Assembly (NCBI RefSeq): GCF_001937065.1
Contig: NZ_MOWR01000001.1
Coordinates: 310,001-374,000 of the forward strand
DNA: 64,000 nucleotides
Origin: Streptococcus sp. 'caviae'
GTDB lineage: Bacteria; Bacillota; Bacilli; Lactobacillales; Streptococcaceae
Reading direction: 5' to 3'
Positions 26,309 to 34,075 of the stretch are shown in pieces. Both the position numbers and the translations under genes were made by a program. Numbering within the stretch: position 1 is the first letter of the stretch; each line of letters starts with the position of its first letter. Below the pieces are notes generated by a model, which worked only from the letters and a program-made list of their open reading frames with translations, did not search any database and was not told the origin of the DNA.

Positions 26309-26491
26309 TCAATTAACTCTTCCTAACAAAAACATTACATTAAAGTATTTTTGGAAGCTGACGGATAACTCCATAACTAAGTGGTCAATACTGGGACAGG
26401 TATGCGGAAGATAGTAAATTCTGCCTCCAACAATACCAGCGAGCATTTCTTTAGGAATCTTGTCATACAATGCTGATGTTTTTGAATCCAT
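26309..26491 (-). CDS. Small peptide with double-glycine leader
   Basis: A 60-residue frame. Residues 1-23 end in MLAGIVGG, matching the double-glycine leader pattern (Leu at -7, Ile at -4). The remaining 37 residues begin RIYYLPHTCPSID and contain one cysteine; they lack the glycine-rich helices of class IIb bacteriocins. The ribosome binding site is poor. It lies upstream of the thioredoxin-like accessory gene. It could be a bacteriocin, a signal peptide precursor, or a decayed gene. Confidence 0.45.
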   Translation of the reverse strand: MDSKTSALYDKIPKEMLAGIVGGRIYYLPHTCPSIDHLVMELSVSFQKYFNVMFLLGRVN

Positions 26492-26612
26492 ATAAACATT
26501 TCTTTCTTTGTTATTGGTTATTTAGTTTAAACGGTGTAAAATTAGTACACTTATTTTTAACTTCTGTATGCTAAAACTATAAGTATAAAAATCTGTTGTA
26601 AATGGTAGAAAA

Positions 26613-26653
26613 ATTTTTTACTGTCTTTCTTCAATTGAAAGACAGTAAAAAAT
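26613..26653. terminator. Bidirectional intrinsic terminator
   Basis: Perfect 17-base stem ATTTTTTACTGTCTTTC (26613-26629) with its complement (26637-26653), seven-base loop; runs of T and A on both sides. It separates the membrane protein at 26761 from the peptide at 26491. Confidence 0.8.
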
Positions 26654-26760
26654 AATTTGATTTATGATAACTCACTCCTCTGCTTATTTACGAATTTTTT
26701 GCTTAAAATAAAAAGAAGTATCACTAACTTCCCTTTATCTTATTTTCCGACAAAGCGATC

Positions 26761-27219
26761 TTACCTATTAATATTCAATTTTTTAGCTTGCAGATAAGTT
26801 CCCACATAAAGAGCCGAATAAACAGCTAAAGCTATCAAACTAATAATATTAAATACGATAAAAAGGCTAACAATATAAAGAGCAATGAGAATACCACCTA
26901 GATAGTAGGGCAGATAGCTAAGATCCTCCTTGTTTTTTAATGCACGGTTATTCTTAATAGCTAATATTAAAATGATGATACCAAATACTAAGAAAATAAG
27001 ACTGTTAACAAGCACCCAAGGCGTAGTCGCCCTTCGGACAGCTTCAATCTGTTCGGCAGTTAGACCGCCTCTTTCAAAAGTTCCATTTTCTAAATTGATC
27101 TTATTTATATAGTAGCCGAAAGCACTAAGCAACCCTCCAATAATGTGAAAGCACTCCATAACAATAATAATCGTATTAAGTGATTTGACAGTATTTTTTA
27201 GTTTTTCAATTGAAATCAT
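26761..27219 (-). CDS. Four-helix membrane protein, unknown function
   Basis: A 152-residue protein with four hydrophobic segments (about 15-35, 68-88, 100-122, 125-143) and a charged loop GGLTAEQIEAVRRATTP. The start is supported by TAGGAG. Small membrane proteins inside bacteriocin loci are often immunity proteins, but no immunity motif is recognised. Own promoter likely (TATAAT about 25 bases upstream). Confidence 0.6.
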   Translation of the reverse strand: MISIEKLKNTVKSLNTIIIVMECFHIIGGLLSAFGYYINKINLENGTFERGGLTAEQIEAVRRATTPWVLVNSLIFLVFGIIILILAIKNNRALKNKEDLSYLPYYLGGILIALYIVSLFIVFNIISLIALAVYSALYVGTYLQAKKLNINR

Positions 27220-27489
27220 AGAGTACTCCTAAAATTTTATTTTGTTCCCTATTCTATTATAGTAATAAGATATTTGACCAATACAGTATAAGACGATACA
27301 AATTAATAGTAATCTAAAATATTATTGGAAGACAATAAAGCATTGTCACCAAGAAAACTAAGATTAGCATAATCTTCAATATTTTCTTAAGAATTTATCC
27401 ACAGCATCCAACTACTACAGCGGTAATACAAATAAACTTGGTCTTACTGTTAGCAATTTTCTCATTTAGTATAACAACAAATTTCTATG
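27220..27489. other. AT-rich spacer
   Basis: About 270 bases with a likely promoter for the 26761-27219 gene (TATAAT on the minus strand near 27257). Nothing else is seen. Confidence 0.4.
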
Positions 27490-27645
27490 TCATTTCTCTA
27501 AAAAATAGGATAAGATATTGACAGCTGAAAACACTGTAAAACCTATAACTGCCAGAATTTTTGAAATAGGCCACAGTACCCAGGCAAGCATAAAGGCAGC
27601 TGGCCTAAGTACCAAAGCCTGTCGTCTGTGATTTCCTTTTTTCAT
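27490..27645 (-). CDS. Small basic membrane protein, possible immunity protein
   Basis: A 51-residue frame: MKKGNHRRQALVLRPAA followed by two hydrophobic segments (AFMLAWVLWPI and ILAVIGFTVFSAVNIL). GGAGCGAG lies upstream of the ATG. It starts 20 bases after the double-glycine peptide gene at 27666-27815, the usual place of a cognate immunity gene. No family is recognised. Confidence 0.55.
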   Translation of the reverse strand: MKKGNHRRQALVLRPAAFMLAWVLWPISKILAVIGFTVFSAVNILSYFLEK

Positions 27646-27665
27646 TTTTAAACTCGCTCCATTCT

Positions 27666-27815
27666 TTAAAGATACCTATCATCCCAAACAAGGGTAAAGA
27701 GTGGCTTAGCATCAACTACCGCAGATGCTAAGCAAGCTCTCGTACCACCGCCGGCAATTCCAGAAATTATATCCTTATCCATGACTTCAAACGATTTAAA
27801 TGCTTGTGTTTTCAT
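27666..27815 (-). CDS. Double-glycine bacteriocin-like peptide
   Basis: A 49-residue precursor. The 23-residue leader MKTQAFKSFEVMDKDIISGI(AGG) is close to the leaders of mutacin IV/V-type peptides. The 26-residue mature part begins GTRACLASAVVDAK and is short and poor in glycine, so it may be a truncated bacteriocin. A 10-base inverted repeat inside the gene (27704-27713 and 27724-27733) could form an mRNA hairpin. It has the shared 31-bp upstream element. Confidence 0.6.
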   Translation of the reverse strand: MKTQAFKSFEVMDKDIISGIAGGGTRACLASAVVDAKPLFTLVWDDRYL

Positions 27816-27881
27816 AATATTTAATTTTAACTGCTTGGCTAACTGATGATATTACCCTAATTTTCAAACCATGCCCTCCTG

Positions 27882-27912
27882 TGTCATGACTGGTCGTTAT
27901 TTTGTCGTGAAC
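27882..27912 (-). promoter_or_regulatory. ComE-type direct repeat, copy A
   Basis: On the minus strand GTTCACGACA, 11 bases, AGTCATGACA, then about 18 bases to a conserved AAAATTAGGG before the -10 region. The same layout occurs at 29447-29477. Paired direct repeats 21 bases apart are what LytTR regulators such as ComE bind. Confidence 0.65.
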
Positions 27913-27991
27913 AGTAAAAGAGAGCAGGACAAACAGATATAATGGCTGTCTGTCCTAGATTCTAAGATATTGAGTATTGTACAATACAAAC

Positions 27992-28144
27992 TTACTTTTT
28001 CTTCCAAAATTTTACTACTAGACCAGCTAAATACAGTAATATACCAATAACTGCAAGCGCTATTTACCATAAATAATTTGAAGTCATTAAAACTGTGGCA
28101 CCTAGAAACAGGATTATCAACGTACATAGAACGGTGATATTATC
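27992..28144 (-). pseudogene. Small membrane protein with an in-frame stop
   Basis: The frame reads TLIILFLGATVLMTSNYLW, then TAA (28064-28066), then IALAVIGILLYLAGLVVKFW and KKK to a stop. Two good hydrophobic helices and a lysine-rich end in one frame show a former two-helix protein, likely a bacteriocin immunity or accessory protein. No good start is seen upstream either. Confidence 0.55.
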
Positions 28145-28349
28145 CTAATTGTATAAATACCTTACTCTATAAATGTTATTATAAGCTCAAATAAGTAATA
28201 GCTAAATAATATCATGAATAAAACAACAACAAACGAATAGAATTGTTTATCATTGAACCATTTTCTTTTTTTTAAACAAACTGAAATTAATAAAAAGAAG
28301 AAAAAGATAATAACTTTAATAATAAGTTCCATAGAAGTTAGTTATAGTC

Positions 28350-28460
28350 CTAGAAAAAAGATTCTACAATACCTACTGCGCATCCTGCTGCCATGCCAGC
28401 AGGTCCGCCCCATGCCCCAAGCAAGGCATCGCCAGCTTTTCCTGCTAGATATACTACTGG
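28350..28460 (-). pseudogene. C-terminal remnant of a class IIb bacteriocin
   Basis: A 36-codon frame, closed upstream by TAA, reads LAGKAGDALLGAWGGPAG and MAAGCAVGIVESFF to the stop. The glycine/alanine-rich helix with GxxxG spacing is that of class IIb peptides; leader and start are missing. It lies directly downstream of the intact peptide at 28499-28720. Confidence 0.6.
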
Positions 28461-28498
28461 TTAACATTCTCAAAAAATCAGCCCTCTTCTTAAACATT

Positions 28499-28720
28499 TT
28501 ACGGCATTTGAGAATCAATCCAACCCGCATAAACTCCTGCACCCGCTGCACATGCTAATGTCACATACGGAGTAGCTGCCGCACAAGCTGATGCACCTTC
28601 TACAGCGCCAGCCATGCCTGCCGTAATATGTCTGTACAATCTTTGATTTCCGCCTTGGATGACCTCCAAATCTACCATATTAAGATTATCAAATTTTTTA
28701 ATACTCCGAAATTCATACAT
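28499..28720 (-). CDS. Double-glycine class IIb bacteriocin peptide
   Basis: A 73-residue precursor. Leader 1-24 (MYEFRSIKKFDNLNMVDLEV ending IQGG), mature part of 49 residues beginning NQRLYRHITAGMAGAVEG with GxxxG/AxxxA spacing and two cysteines (ACAAATPYVTLAC). It resembles NlmB-like second peptides. With the 29129-29359 peptide it may form a two-peptide pore. Start preceded by AGGTG. Confidence 0.75.
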   Translation of the reverse strand: MYEFRSIKKFDNLNMVDLEVIQGGNQRLYRHITAGMAGAVEGASACAAATPYVTLACAAGAGVYAGWIDSQMP

Positions 28721-28728
28721 AATAACAC

Positions 28729-29124
28729 CTAATCTTTCTTTATCTTAATGAAACTTAGTATAGCTAATATTGAGAAAAAAACTACTGTAAAATGGATATA
28801 TAAATAAATTAAAATATCTGAATAGCTTCCCTGACTAATATTAACAATAGGAGAAATACTAGTTATCGCGATAACAACCAATGTTCTCCTGGAAAACAAA
28901 TAGCTGAGAAAATTAAGAGAAAAATCAATCCATCTCATATTTTCAACTTTATCTTTGATAATAGCTAAAAATAATAGATAAATCATAAACTCAAATATAA
29001 CACTTCCTATAATTAGAACTAAACTTTTTTCAATCTTAATATCAAGGAACAAGCCATTTAAAAAATTTAAAATCGTTGATATACAAATTACAGTGAGTAA
29101 CTTAAAGATTTTTTTATTCTGCAT
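28729..29124 (-). CDS. Membrane protein between two bacteriocin peptides, likely immunity
   Basis: A 131-residue protein with four hydrophobic segments, from MQNKKIFKLLTVICIST to an IKIKKD tail. It starts four bases after the stop of the 29129-29359 bacteriocin and ends eight bases before the next peptide, so all three share a transcript. Position and size suggest immunity; the sequence matches no family I know. A longer upstream start would overlap the bacteriocin gene and is rejected. Confidence 0.65.
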   Translation of the reverse strand: MQNKKIFKLLTVICISTILNFLNGLFLDIKIEKSLVLIIGSVIFEFMIYLLFLAIIKDKVENMRWIDFSLNFLSYLFSRRTLVVIAITSISPIVNISQGSYSDILIYLYIHFTVVFFSILAILSFIKIKKD

Positions 29125-29128
29125 AATC

Positions 29129-29359
29129 TTACTGTGCCAATGCCCAAAGCGCTGCTGCCCCACAATACTGAGCACCTAAAATAGCTCCAGGGAGGAAACC
29201 GGCGCCACCAGTAGCAAATCCACCAATAGCTGCACCTTGTATAGCACAGCCACCGATAGCTGTTGCTGCTTGCCCAAATGAAACCTTACCTCCCCCTTCA
29301 ACAGCAGAAAGCACTTCCTTATCCATGACTTCAAATTGTTCAAATGCTTGTGTATACAT
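29129..29359 (-). CDS. Double-glycine class IIb bacteriocin, NlmA/CipB-like
   Basis: A 76-residue precursor. The leader MYTQAFEQFEVMDKEVLSAV(EGG) is nearly that of S. mutans mutacin IV/V peptides. The mature part begins GKVSFGQAATAIGG and is rich in GxxxG motifs with two cysteines (GGCAIQG, GAQYCGAA). RBS AAGGGGA. It is the first gene after the 31-bp element and next to comDE, the position of cipB (nlmC) in S. mutans. Confidence 0.85.
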   Translation of the reverse strand: MYTQAFEQFEVMDKEVLSAVEGGGKVSFGQAATAIGGCAIQGAAIGGFATGGAGFLPGAILGAQYCGAAALWALAQ

Positions 29360-29446
29360 AATAAATCCCCTTTTTTCATATTTATTTTGTCTGCTTGGCC
29401 AACCGATGATATTAGTATACCCTAATTTTTAAGCTGTGCACGTCTA

Positions 29447-29477
29447 TGTCATGAACAGTTGTTATTTTGTCGTGAAC
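29447..29477. promoter_or_regulatory. ComE-type direct repeat, copy B
   Basis: Minus-strand GTTCACGACA-N11-GTTCATGACA, then about 17 bases to AAAATTAGGG and a TATACT -10. The first half-site and the first eight bases of the spacer are identical to copy A. In S. mutans the equivalent region drives cipB one way and comC the other; here a TATTAT (29514-29519) could be a rightward -10. Confidence 0.7.
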
Positions 29478-29621
29478 GGTCATTTTGGGTTTATTTACAG
29501 AATTTTTAATAAGTATTATTTAATGTAGAAAGAAATTGACCGTGTATAAAATATTACTGCCGCATCTGCCATTATCTCTGTTTTGGGCTTGTATTAGGTG
29601 GTAAGATGTTAATAAAAAGAT

Positions 29622-29649
29622 GCGATTGCTATTATCCCCTAGCAATCGC
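29622..29649 (-). terminator. Intrinsic terminator after comD
   Basis: GCGATTGCTA (29622-29631) and TAGCAATCGC (29640-29649), followed leftward by ATCTTTTTATT. It ends the comE-comD transcript before the bacteriocin genes. Confidence 0.8.
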
Positions 29650-29665
29650 ACCATTTGTTATAAAC

Positions 29666-31021
29666 TTACCCTATCTCCAAAGTTTGCTGAAAGCGGCCAT
29701 GTTTGATACTTGTTTTAAGATTCATATGAGGATAATCATTCAGTATCTCTCTAACATTAGCCAACCCCCACCCTCTGTCAAGTCCTTTAGAAGATTTGCC
29801 GCGCTCGTAAAGATCTGTCAGGCTAATATCCTGATGAAGCATGCTGTTTGCAATGATGAGAACAGTCTGTTCCTGATGTTTAAAGTAGGATACCTGTAAT
29901 TTTCTATCATTAGACTCGGCAGCTCCTTCTATAGCATTGTCCAATAAAATAGAAAGCAGCCGGATAAAATCAAGGAGAGTTAGATTAGGCCTGCCAATTT
30001 CCTCAGGAATCTCCACTTTTACCTGAATTCCATATTCGGCAGCCTGAGACAGTTTGGCTGAGAAAATACTCTTAATCGCATCATCTCTGATAAGTGAAAG
30101 GTTGCCGATTTCAAAGTGGTCTGACTGCAAAAATCCAGCAGATCCTGCTGCCACCTCTTCAAAGGTTTGACGGACACTGGCCATATCATTGTGCTCAATA
30201 CCATAGCGAAGACTGGCTAAAACATTAGCATAATCATGACGAAAAGAGCGGATATCTCTGTACAGGTGCTCTATCTCATGACTGTAATTTGTTAGATATC
30301 TTAATTCTTTTTCTTTCTGCTTTAACAGAACCAGCTCAAGGTGACTGGTCATTTTTTGATTTAAAGAAGCTATAAAGACAGGCACCGAAATCATAAAGAC
30401 TAAACTCAGATACTTTCGAATATCCATAGCTGATTCTTCTGAAGTTAGACCAAGGTAGCTGAGGTTGTAGGACAGCCACTGAATGAAAGAATATAAGCTC
30501 AGCGTCATAATCGTTGGTTTGATAATGGAAACAGTAACTGATTGGTCTGCAATCTTAAAAAGGCTCTTAAAATCTACCTTCATTACACGTATAATTACTT
30601 CATTAATAAAAATAGCCCCCAGACATTGTAAACACGTTATTAAATTTACTGCCAATCCGCTACTACTGCTTGCTATATCAGGATAAAAGATATTAAAAAT
30701 GTTAAAGACCAAAAAACGTGCGAGAATTTCAAATATAACCTTAGGATAAAGAGCACAGAACCATCTTAACCAACTTTTTTTAGAAAGATTCCCAAACTTT
30801 GCTGCTAAAACATAAAGCAGACCGATATCCAGCAGATAATCTGAGTAAAATAACATTCTTGCAGGAAAGTAACCCAAAACTCCTGTAGATAAAACACCAA
30901 ATCTATATTTAGCAGGTATTTTGATATGAGTTATTCTCTCAAATATTATTAGGATAGTCATTAAAATAGCCGTACGAGAAATGCTATAACTTAAAAAAAC
31001 AGACAAAGTATTGTCAAGCAC
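29666..31021 (-). CDS. comD: ComD-type peptide-sensing histidine kinase
   Basis: A 451-residue HPK10 kinase: about six N-terminal membrane segments, coiled region, phosphoacceptor in DIRSFRHDYANVLASL, N-box LLDNAIEGA and a GLANV G-box. The catalytic half closely follows S. mutans ComD. It senses a secreted peptide and phosphorylates ComE. The start is GTG at 31021 with GGAGGA eight bases upstream inside the end of comE; a longer frame overlapping comE is rejected. It is downstream of comE, as in S. mutans. Confidence 0.88.
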   Translation of the reverse strand: MLDNTLSVFLSYSISRTAILMTILIIFERITHIKIPAKYRFGVLSTGVLGYFPARMLFYSDYLLDIGLLYVLAAKFGNLSKKSWLRWFCALYPKVIFEILARFLVFNIFNIFYPDIASSSSGLAVNLITCLQCLGAIFINEVIIRVMKVDFKSLFKIADQSVTVSIIKPTIMTLSLYSFIQWLSYNLSYLGLTSEESAMDIRKYLSLVFMISVPVFIASLNQKMTSHLELVLLKQKEKELRYLTNYSHEIEHLYRDIRSFRHDYANVLASLRYGIEHNDMASVRQTFEEVAAGSAGFLQSDHFEIGNLSLIRDDAIKSIFSAKLSQAAEYGIQVKVEIPEEIGRPNLTLLDFIRLLSILLDNAIEGAAESNDRKLQVSYFKHQEQTVLIIANSMLHQDISLTDLYERGKSSKGLDRGWGLANVREILNDYPHMNLKTSIKHGRFQQTLEIG

Positions 31022-31023
31022 TA

Positions 31024-31770
31024 TTACTTTCCTCCATGCAAAGCTTCCATTGCTCTGATTAATTCTTTTATTTTTGATCTGGCAACGATGCAAGTCTCAC
31101 CATTTGGAAAATAAGCTACACGCTGACTATAATCTAATTTTGTGACATTCATCGGATTAACAGCATAGGAACGATGAGCCCTCAAAAAATGTGGGTCTCC
31201 TTCCATTTCAGCCAGAGTTCCATAAAACTCCATATAATCATACTGACCGTGAAGAATCAGTTTATGAGGGGTAGCTGACACTTCAATATAATAAATGTCC
31301 TTATAAGGCATCTGAATGCGAGAATAGTCATTTTCAAGAAGAAAAGTCTGGCCGGCAGCAGGCTGATTCAAGTTGCCAACCACATAATCCAAGGCCGCCT
31401 TTATCCGCTCAGCAAATTTTTCTGTCGAAACATTTTTATCAATAAAATCAAAAGCCGATACTTGATACTGAAAGGTGAGGGGCATCAGCTCAGAGTGCGT
31501 CGTTACAAAAACGATAACCGCCTGATTGTCTTTTTCGCGGATGCGGCGCGCTATTTCCAGTCCTTTCTTTTCCTCATTTTTAATTTCAATATCTAAGAAA
31601 AAGATTTGATGATTGCCTTTTTCTTTAACCTCAGCTAATAGCTGATCAGGTTTTCCATGAAGTGAAATCCTGCTCCCTAAGATATGCTGCTCGTGCAGAT
31701 AATGAGTAATGATGTTTTCTATACGTGACTGCTGCTGAAACTCATCTTCTAAAACATAAACCTGTATCAC
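31024..31770 (-). CDS. comE: ComE-type LytTR response regulator
   Basis: A 248-residue AgrA-family regulator. The receiver has acidic residues LEDE near the N-terminus, Asp60 in FFLDIEIKNEEKKGLE and FVTTHSELMPLTFQYQVSAFDFIDK; the C-terminal LytTR domain contains FLRAHRSYAVNP. These match S. mutans ComE. It should bind the direct repeats at 27882 and 29447 and switch on the bacteriocin genes. GTG start after AGGAG. comD follows two bases after its stop. Confidence 0.9.
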   Translation of the reverse strand: MIQVYVLEDEFQQQSRIENIITHYLHEQHILGSRISLHGKPDQLLAEVKEKGNHQIFFLDIEIKNEEKKGLEIARRIREKDNQAVIVFVTTHSELMPLTFQYQVSAFDFIDKNVSTEKFAERIKAALDYVVGNLNQPAAGQTFLLENDYSRIQMPYKDIYYIEVSATPHKLILHGQYDYMEFYGTLAEMEGDPHFLRAHRSYAVNPMNVTKLDYSQRVAYFPNGETCIVARSKIKELIRAMEALHGGK

Positions 31771-32242
31771 TAATTTACTCCTGTCCTTTGAATTGAATGT
31801 CTATCAGAGAGTTAGCACTGATGAAAATTCAGCACCCATCCAAAGATAGACTCTCCTGCAGATTTCCAAGCTATGAATCACCAGAAACCTTTTCTCCAGC
31901 TCTTGCTAATTTAAAATCGACTGTTTTATTTCACTGCTGCTGCAATAATATAATTTTCATTTTAACAAAGGCGTGTTACAGCTTTATTAAGAGGCGCTTG
32001 GATGCAGAGTCAGCTGCTAAAAGCGAAAAAGTACTCTCATCGTGTTTCACAAAGACTATTCGTAATTTATCATAAGCGTCTTTTCGCAATGACCTTATAT
32101 AAAACAGCAAGAAAATATGACTAAATATTTTCTGACATCCAATAACCAATCACGGCTTCTCTGTCCACTATTTACATAAAATTGACAATATCAAGATAAA
32201 AATCATACAAAGTTTAGCTATAATCAAAGTGAACTTAATATA
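31771..32242. other. Spacer between comE and phoA, no gene seen
   Basis: About 470 bases. It was searched on both strands for a comC-like double-glycine precursor and none was found. A 92-codon plus-strand frame at 31797 has a cysteine-rich, unnatural composition and no ribosome binding site. The right end holds a possible phoA promoter (TTGACA near 32182). Confidence 0.45.
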
Positions 32243-32257
32243 ATGTTGGGGGAATTT

Positions 32258-33973
32258 ATGAAGTCAAACTCTAAATCAGTGAAACGTTTTGGAATTGCTC
32301 TGGCAGCTTCGGCTATTTTGTTTGGTGCCTGCACCCAGTCAGGTTCGATCAAGTTAAATACTGATGCGGTCAACAGTTCAGCTGCAGCTAAAAAAACCGC
32401 AAACGGTAAAGATGTTGCTATGTATGACACCAAGCGGCCCAAGACAGAAGATTATTCCAAAGTCAATGAAAATCAGACTAAATATGTCTTTCTTTTCATT
32501 GGAGACGGCATGGGTGTTACTCCTGTCACAGCCGCTGAAAATTACTTGGGCATCAGCAAAACAAACAAGGGTGAGGTCTATCCTGATCGCATGAACTTTA
32601 CAGAGATGCCGGTGATTGGTCTAAAGACCCAGTATGACTGCCACTCCTTTATTCCGGATTCGGCTTCAACAGCAACAGCTTTTGGTACAGGAATTAAAAC
32701 ACAGACAGACACATTGGGACTTTCAGGAGATTTTTCAAAGTCTGCCGATTCGATTGCTGAAAAGGCTAAACGCGCTGGCAAATCAGTTGGAATCCTGTCC
32801 TCTGTAACGCTCAACCATGCGACACCGGCGGCTTTTTATGCCAACGAAGAATCCAGGGATTCTTATTATGATATCGGGCTGCAGATGGCTAAAACGAATT
32901 TTGATTACTTTGCAGGAGGCTCTTTAAAGGACCGAACGGGAGAAAATGAGGATCAAAAAGATCTCTACAAGGTCTTAAAGGAAAACGGCTATACAATAGC
33001 AGACACCAAGAAAAAAGCTAAAAAGATTGATGCGGACTCTAAAAAAGTATACTTGGTTGCTGAAGACCTGCAGGATGATGGTGCCATGACCTATAAAATT
33101 GACCAGAAAAAAGGCGATCAAGACTTAAATGATATGGTCAAAAAAGGTATTGAAGTCATGGAAGACGACCCGGAAGGATTCTTCATGATGGCAGAATCCG
33201 GAAAAATCGACTGGGCCGAGCATGCTAACGATGCTGCAACAACGCTTAATGAGGTCATCGGTTTTCAGGATTCCATTCAGACTGCTATTCGCTTTTATAA
33301 GGAGCACCCTGATGATACCTTGATTATTGTGACAGCTGACCATGCGACGGGAGGATTTACCATCGGCAATGAATCAACCGGCTATGAAACTTATCTTGAG
33401 CAGCTGACCCATCAAAAAGGATCGCAGGTCGAATTTGATAAGATTGTGACAGAAGCTCTTGAGAAAAATCCTAACTTGACCTTCGAAGAATTTGCTCCGA
33501 AAATTCAAGATTTCTTTGGCTTAAAGCTAAAGGCTGACGCCCCTTCTGAAACAATAACCAATGCTCAGGAAGAAGATTACCTGAAACAGCAAGCCAAGGA
33601 CCGGCTGCTTTGCTCCAAAGAAGAATACAACAACTTGAAAAAGGCCTTTGAGGACTCCAAGAAAGAATCCGATCAGCAGGATACCAACTACGGCGGCTAT
33701 ATCCCAATTTCGATTACAGCCACAAGAATCTTAAACAAAAAATCAGGTCTGGCTTGGACCACCACAGACCATTCCGGAGACAAGGTACCTGTCTATGCCA
33801 TGGGATCCGGGGCTTACATGTTTGACGGTGAATTTGATGATACCGATGTAGCTGTTCGTATCGGCGAGGCAATGGGATTCAACGGCAAACCTGCCGGCCC
33901 TAAAGATGAGATGGAAAAGAAAACGAAAAAGCCTACAGGCGTAGGACAAAAACCGCCTAAGGCTAAAGAATAA
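32258..33973 (+). CDS. phoA: Alkaline phosphatase, lipoprotein
   Basis: A 571-residue PhoA-family enzyme. It has a lipoprotein signal with lipobox LFGAC (Cys25), so it is tethered to the outside of the membrane. Metal ligand Asp83 (FIGDGMGVTP), catalytic Ser135 in PDSASTATAFG and the DHATGGF motif are present, with a later TTDHSGD. It releases phosphate from monoesters outside the cell. GGGGGAATTT is the ribosome binding site for ATG 32258; an ATG five codons earlier overlaps it. The lysine/proline-rich tail is unlike the family core. Confidence 0.9.
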   Translation: MKSNSKSVKRFGIALAASAILFGACTQSGSIKLNTDAVNSSAAAKKTANGKDVAMYDTKRPKTEDYSKVNENQTKYVFLFIGDGMGVTPVTAAENYLGISKTNKGEVYPDRMNFTEMPVIGLKTQYDCHSFIPDSASTATAFGTGIKTQTDTLGLSGDFSKSADSIAEKAKRAGKSVGILSSVTLNHATPAAFYANEESRDSYYDIGLQMAKTNFDYFAGGSLKDRTGENEDQKDLYKVLKENGYTIADTKKKAKKIDADSKKVYLVAEDLQDDGAMTYKIDQKKGDQDLNDMVKKGIEVMEDDPEGFFMMAESGKIDWAEHANDAATTLNEVIGFQDSIQTAIRFYKEHPDDTLIIVTADHATGGFTIGNESTGYETYLEQLTHQKGSQVEFDKIVTEALEKNPNLTFEEFAPKIQDFFGLKLKADAPSETITNAQEEDYLKQQAKDRLLCSKEEYNNLKKAFEDSKKESDQQDTNYGGYIPISITATRILNKKSGLAWTTTDHSGDKVPVYAMGSGAYMFDGEFDDTDVAVRIGEAMGFNGKPAGPKDEMEKKTKKPTGVGQKPPKAKE

Positions 33974-33999
33974 CAGTCTCTCTCATTTACTGATAAAAA

Positions 34000-34023
34000 A
34001 AGGGGTAATCGCACATTGCCCCT
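34000..34023 (+). terminator. Intrinsic terminator after phoA
   Basis: AAGGGGTAAT (34000-34009) and ATTGCCCCTT (34014-34023) with a four-base loop, then CTTTC. Confidence 0.6.
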
Positions 34024-34075
34024 TCTTTCATAATGGAACACGGCTACGACACTGTGCAAAAAGATAGTTTCTCCC

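Noticed and set aside
27897..28127. 76-codon minus-strand frame
   Set aside because: Out of frame with the clear membrane helices of the broken gene in the same place, and it runs through the 31-bp promoter element.
31797..32075. 92-codon frame between comE and phoA as a comC-like or secreted gene
   Set aside because: No leader, clustered Cys codons, no ribosome binding site.
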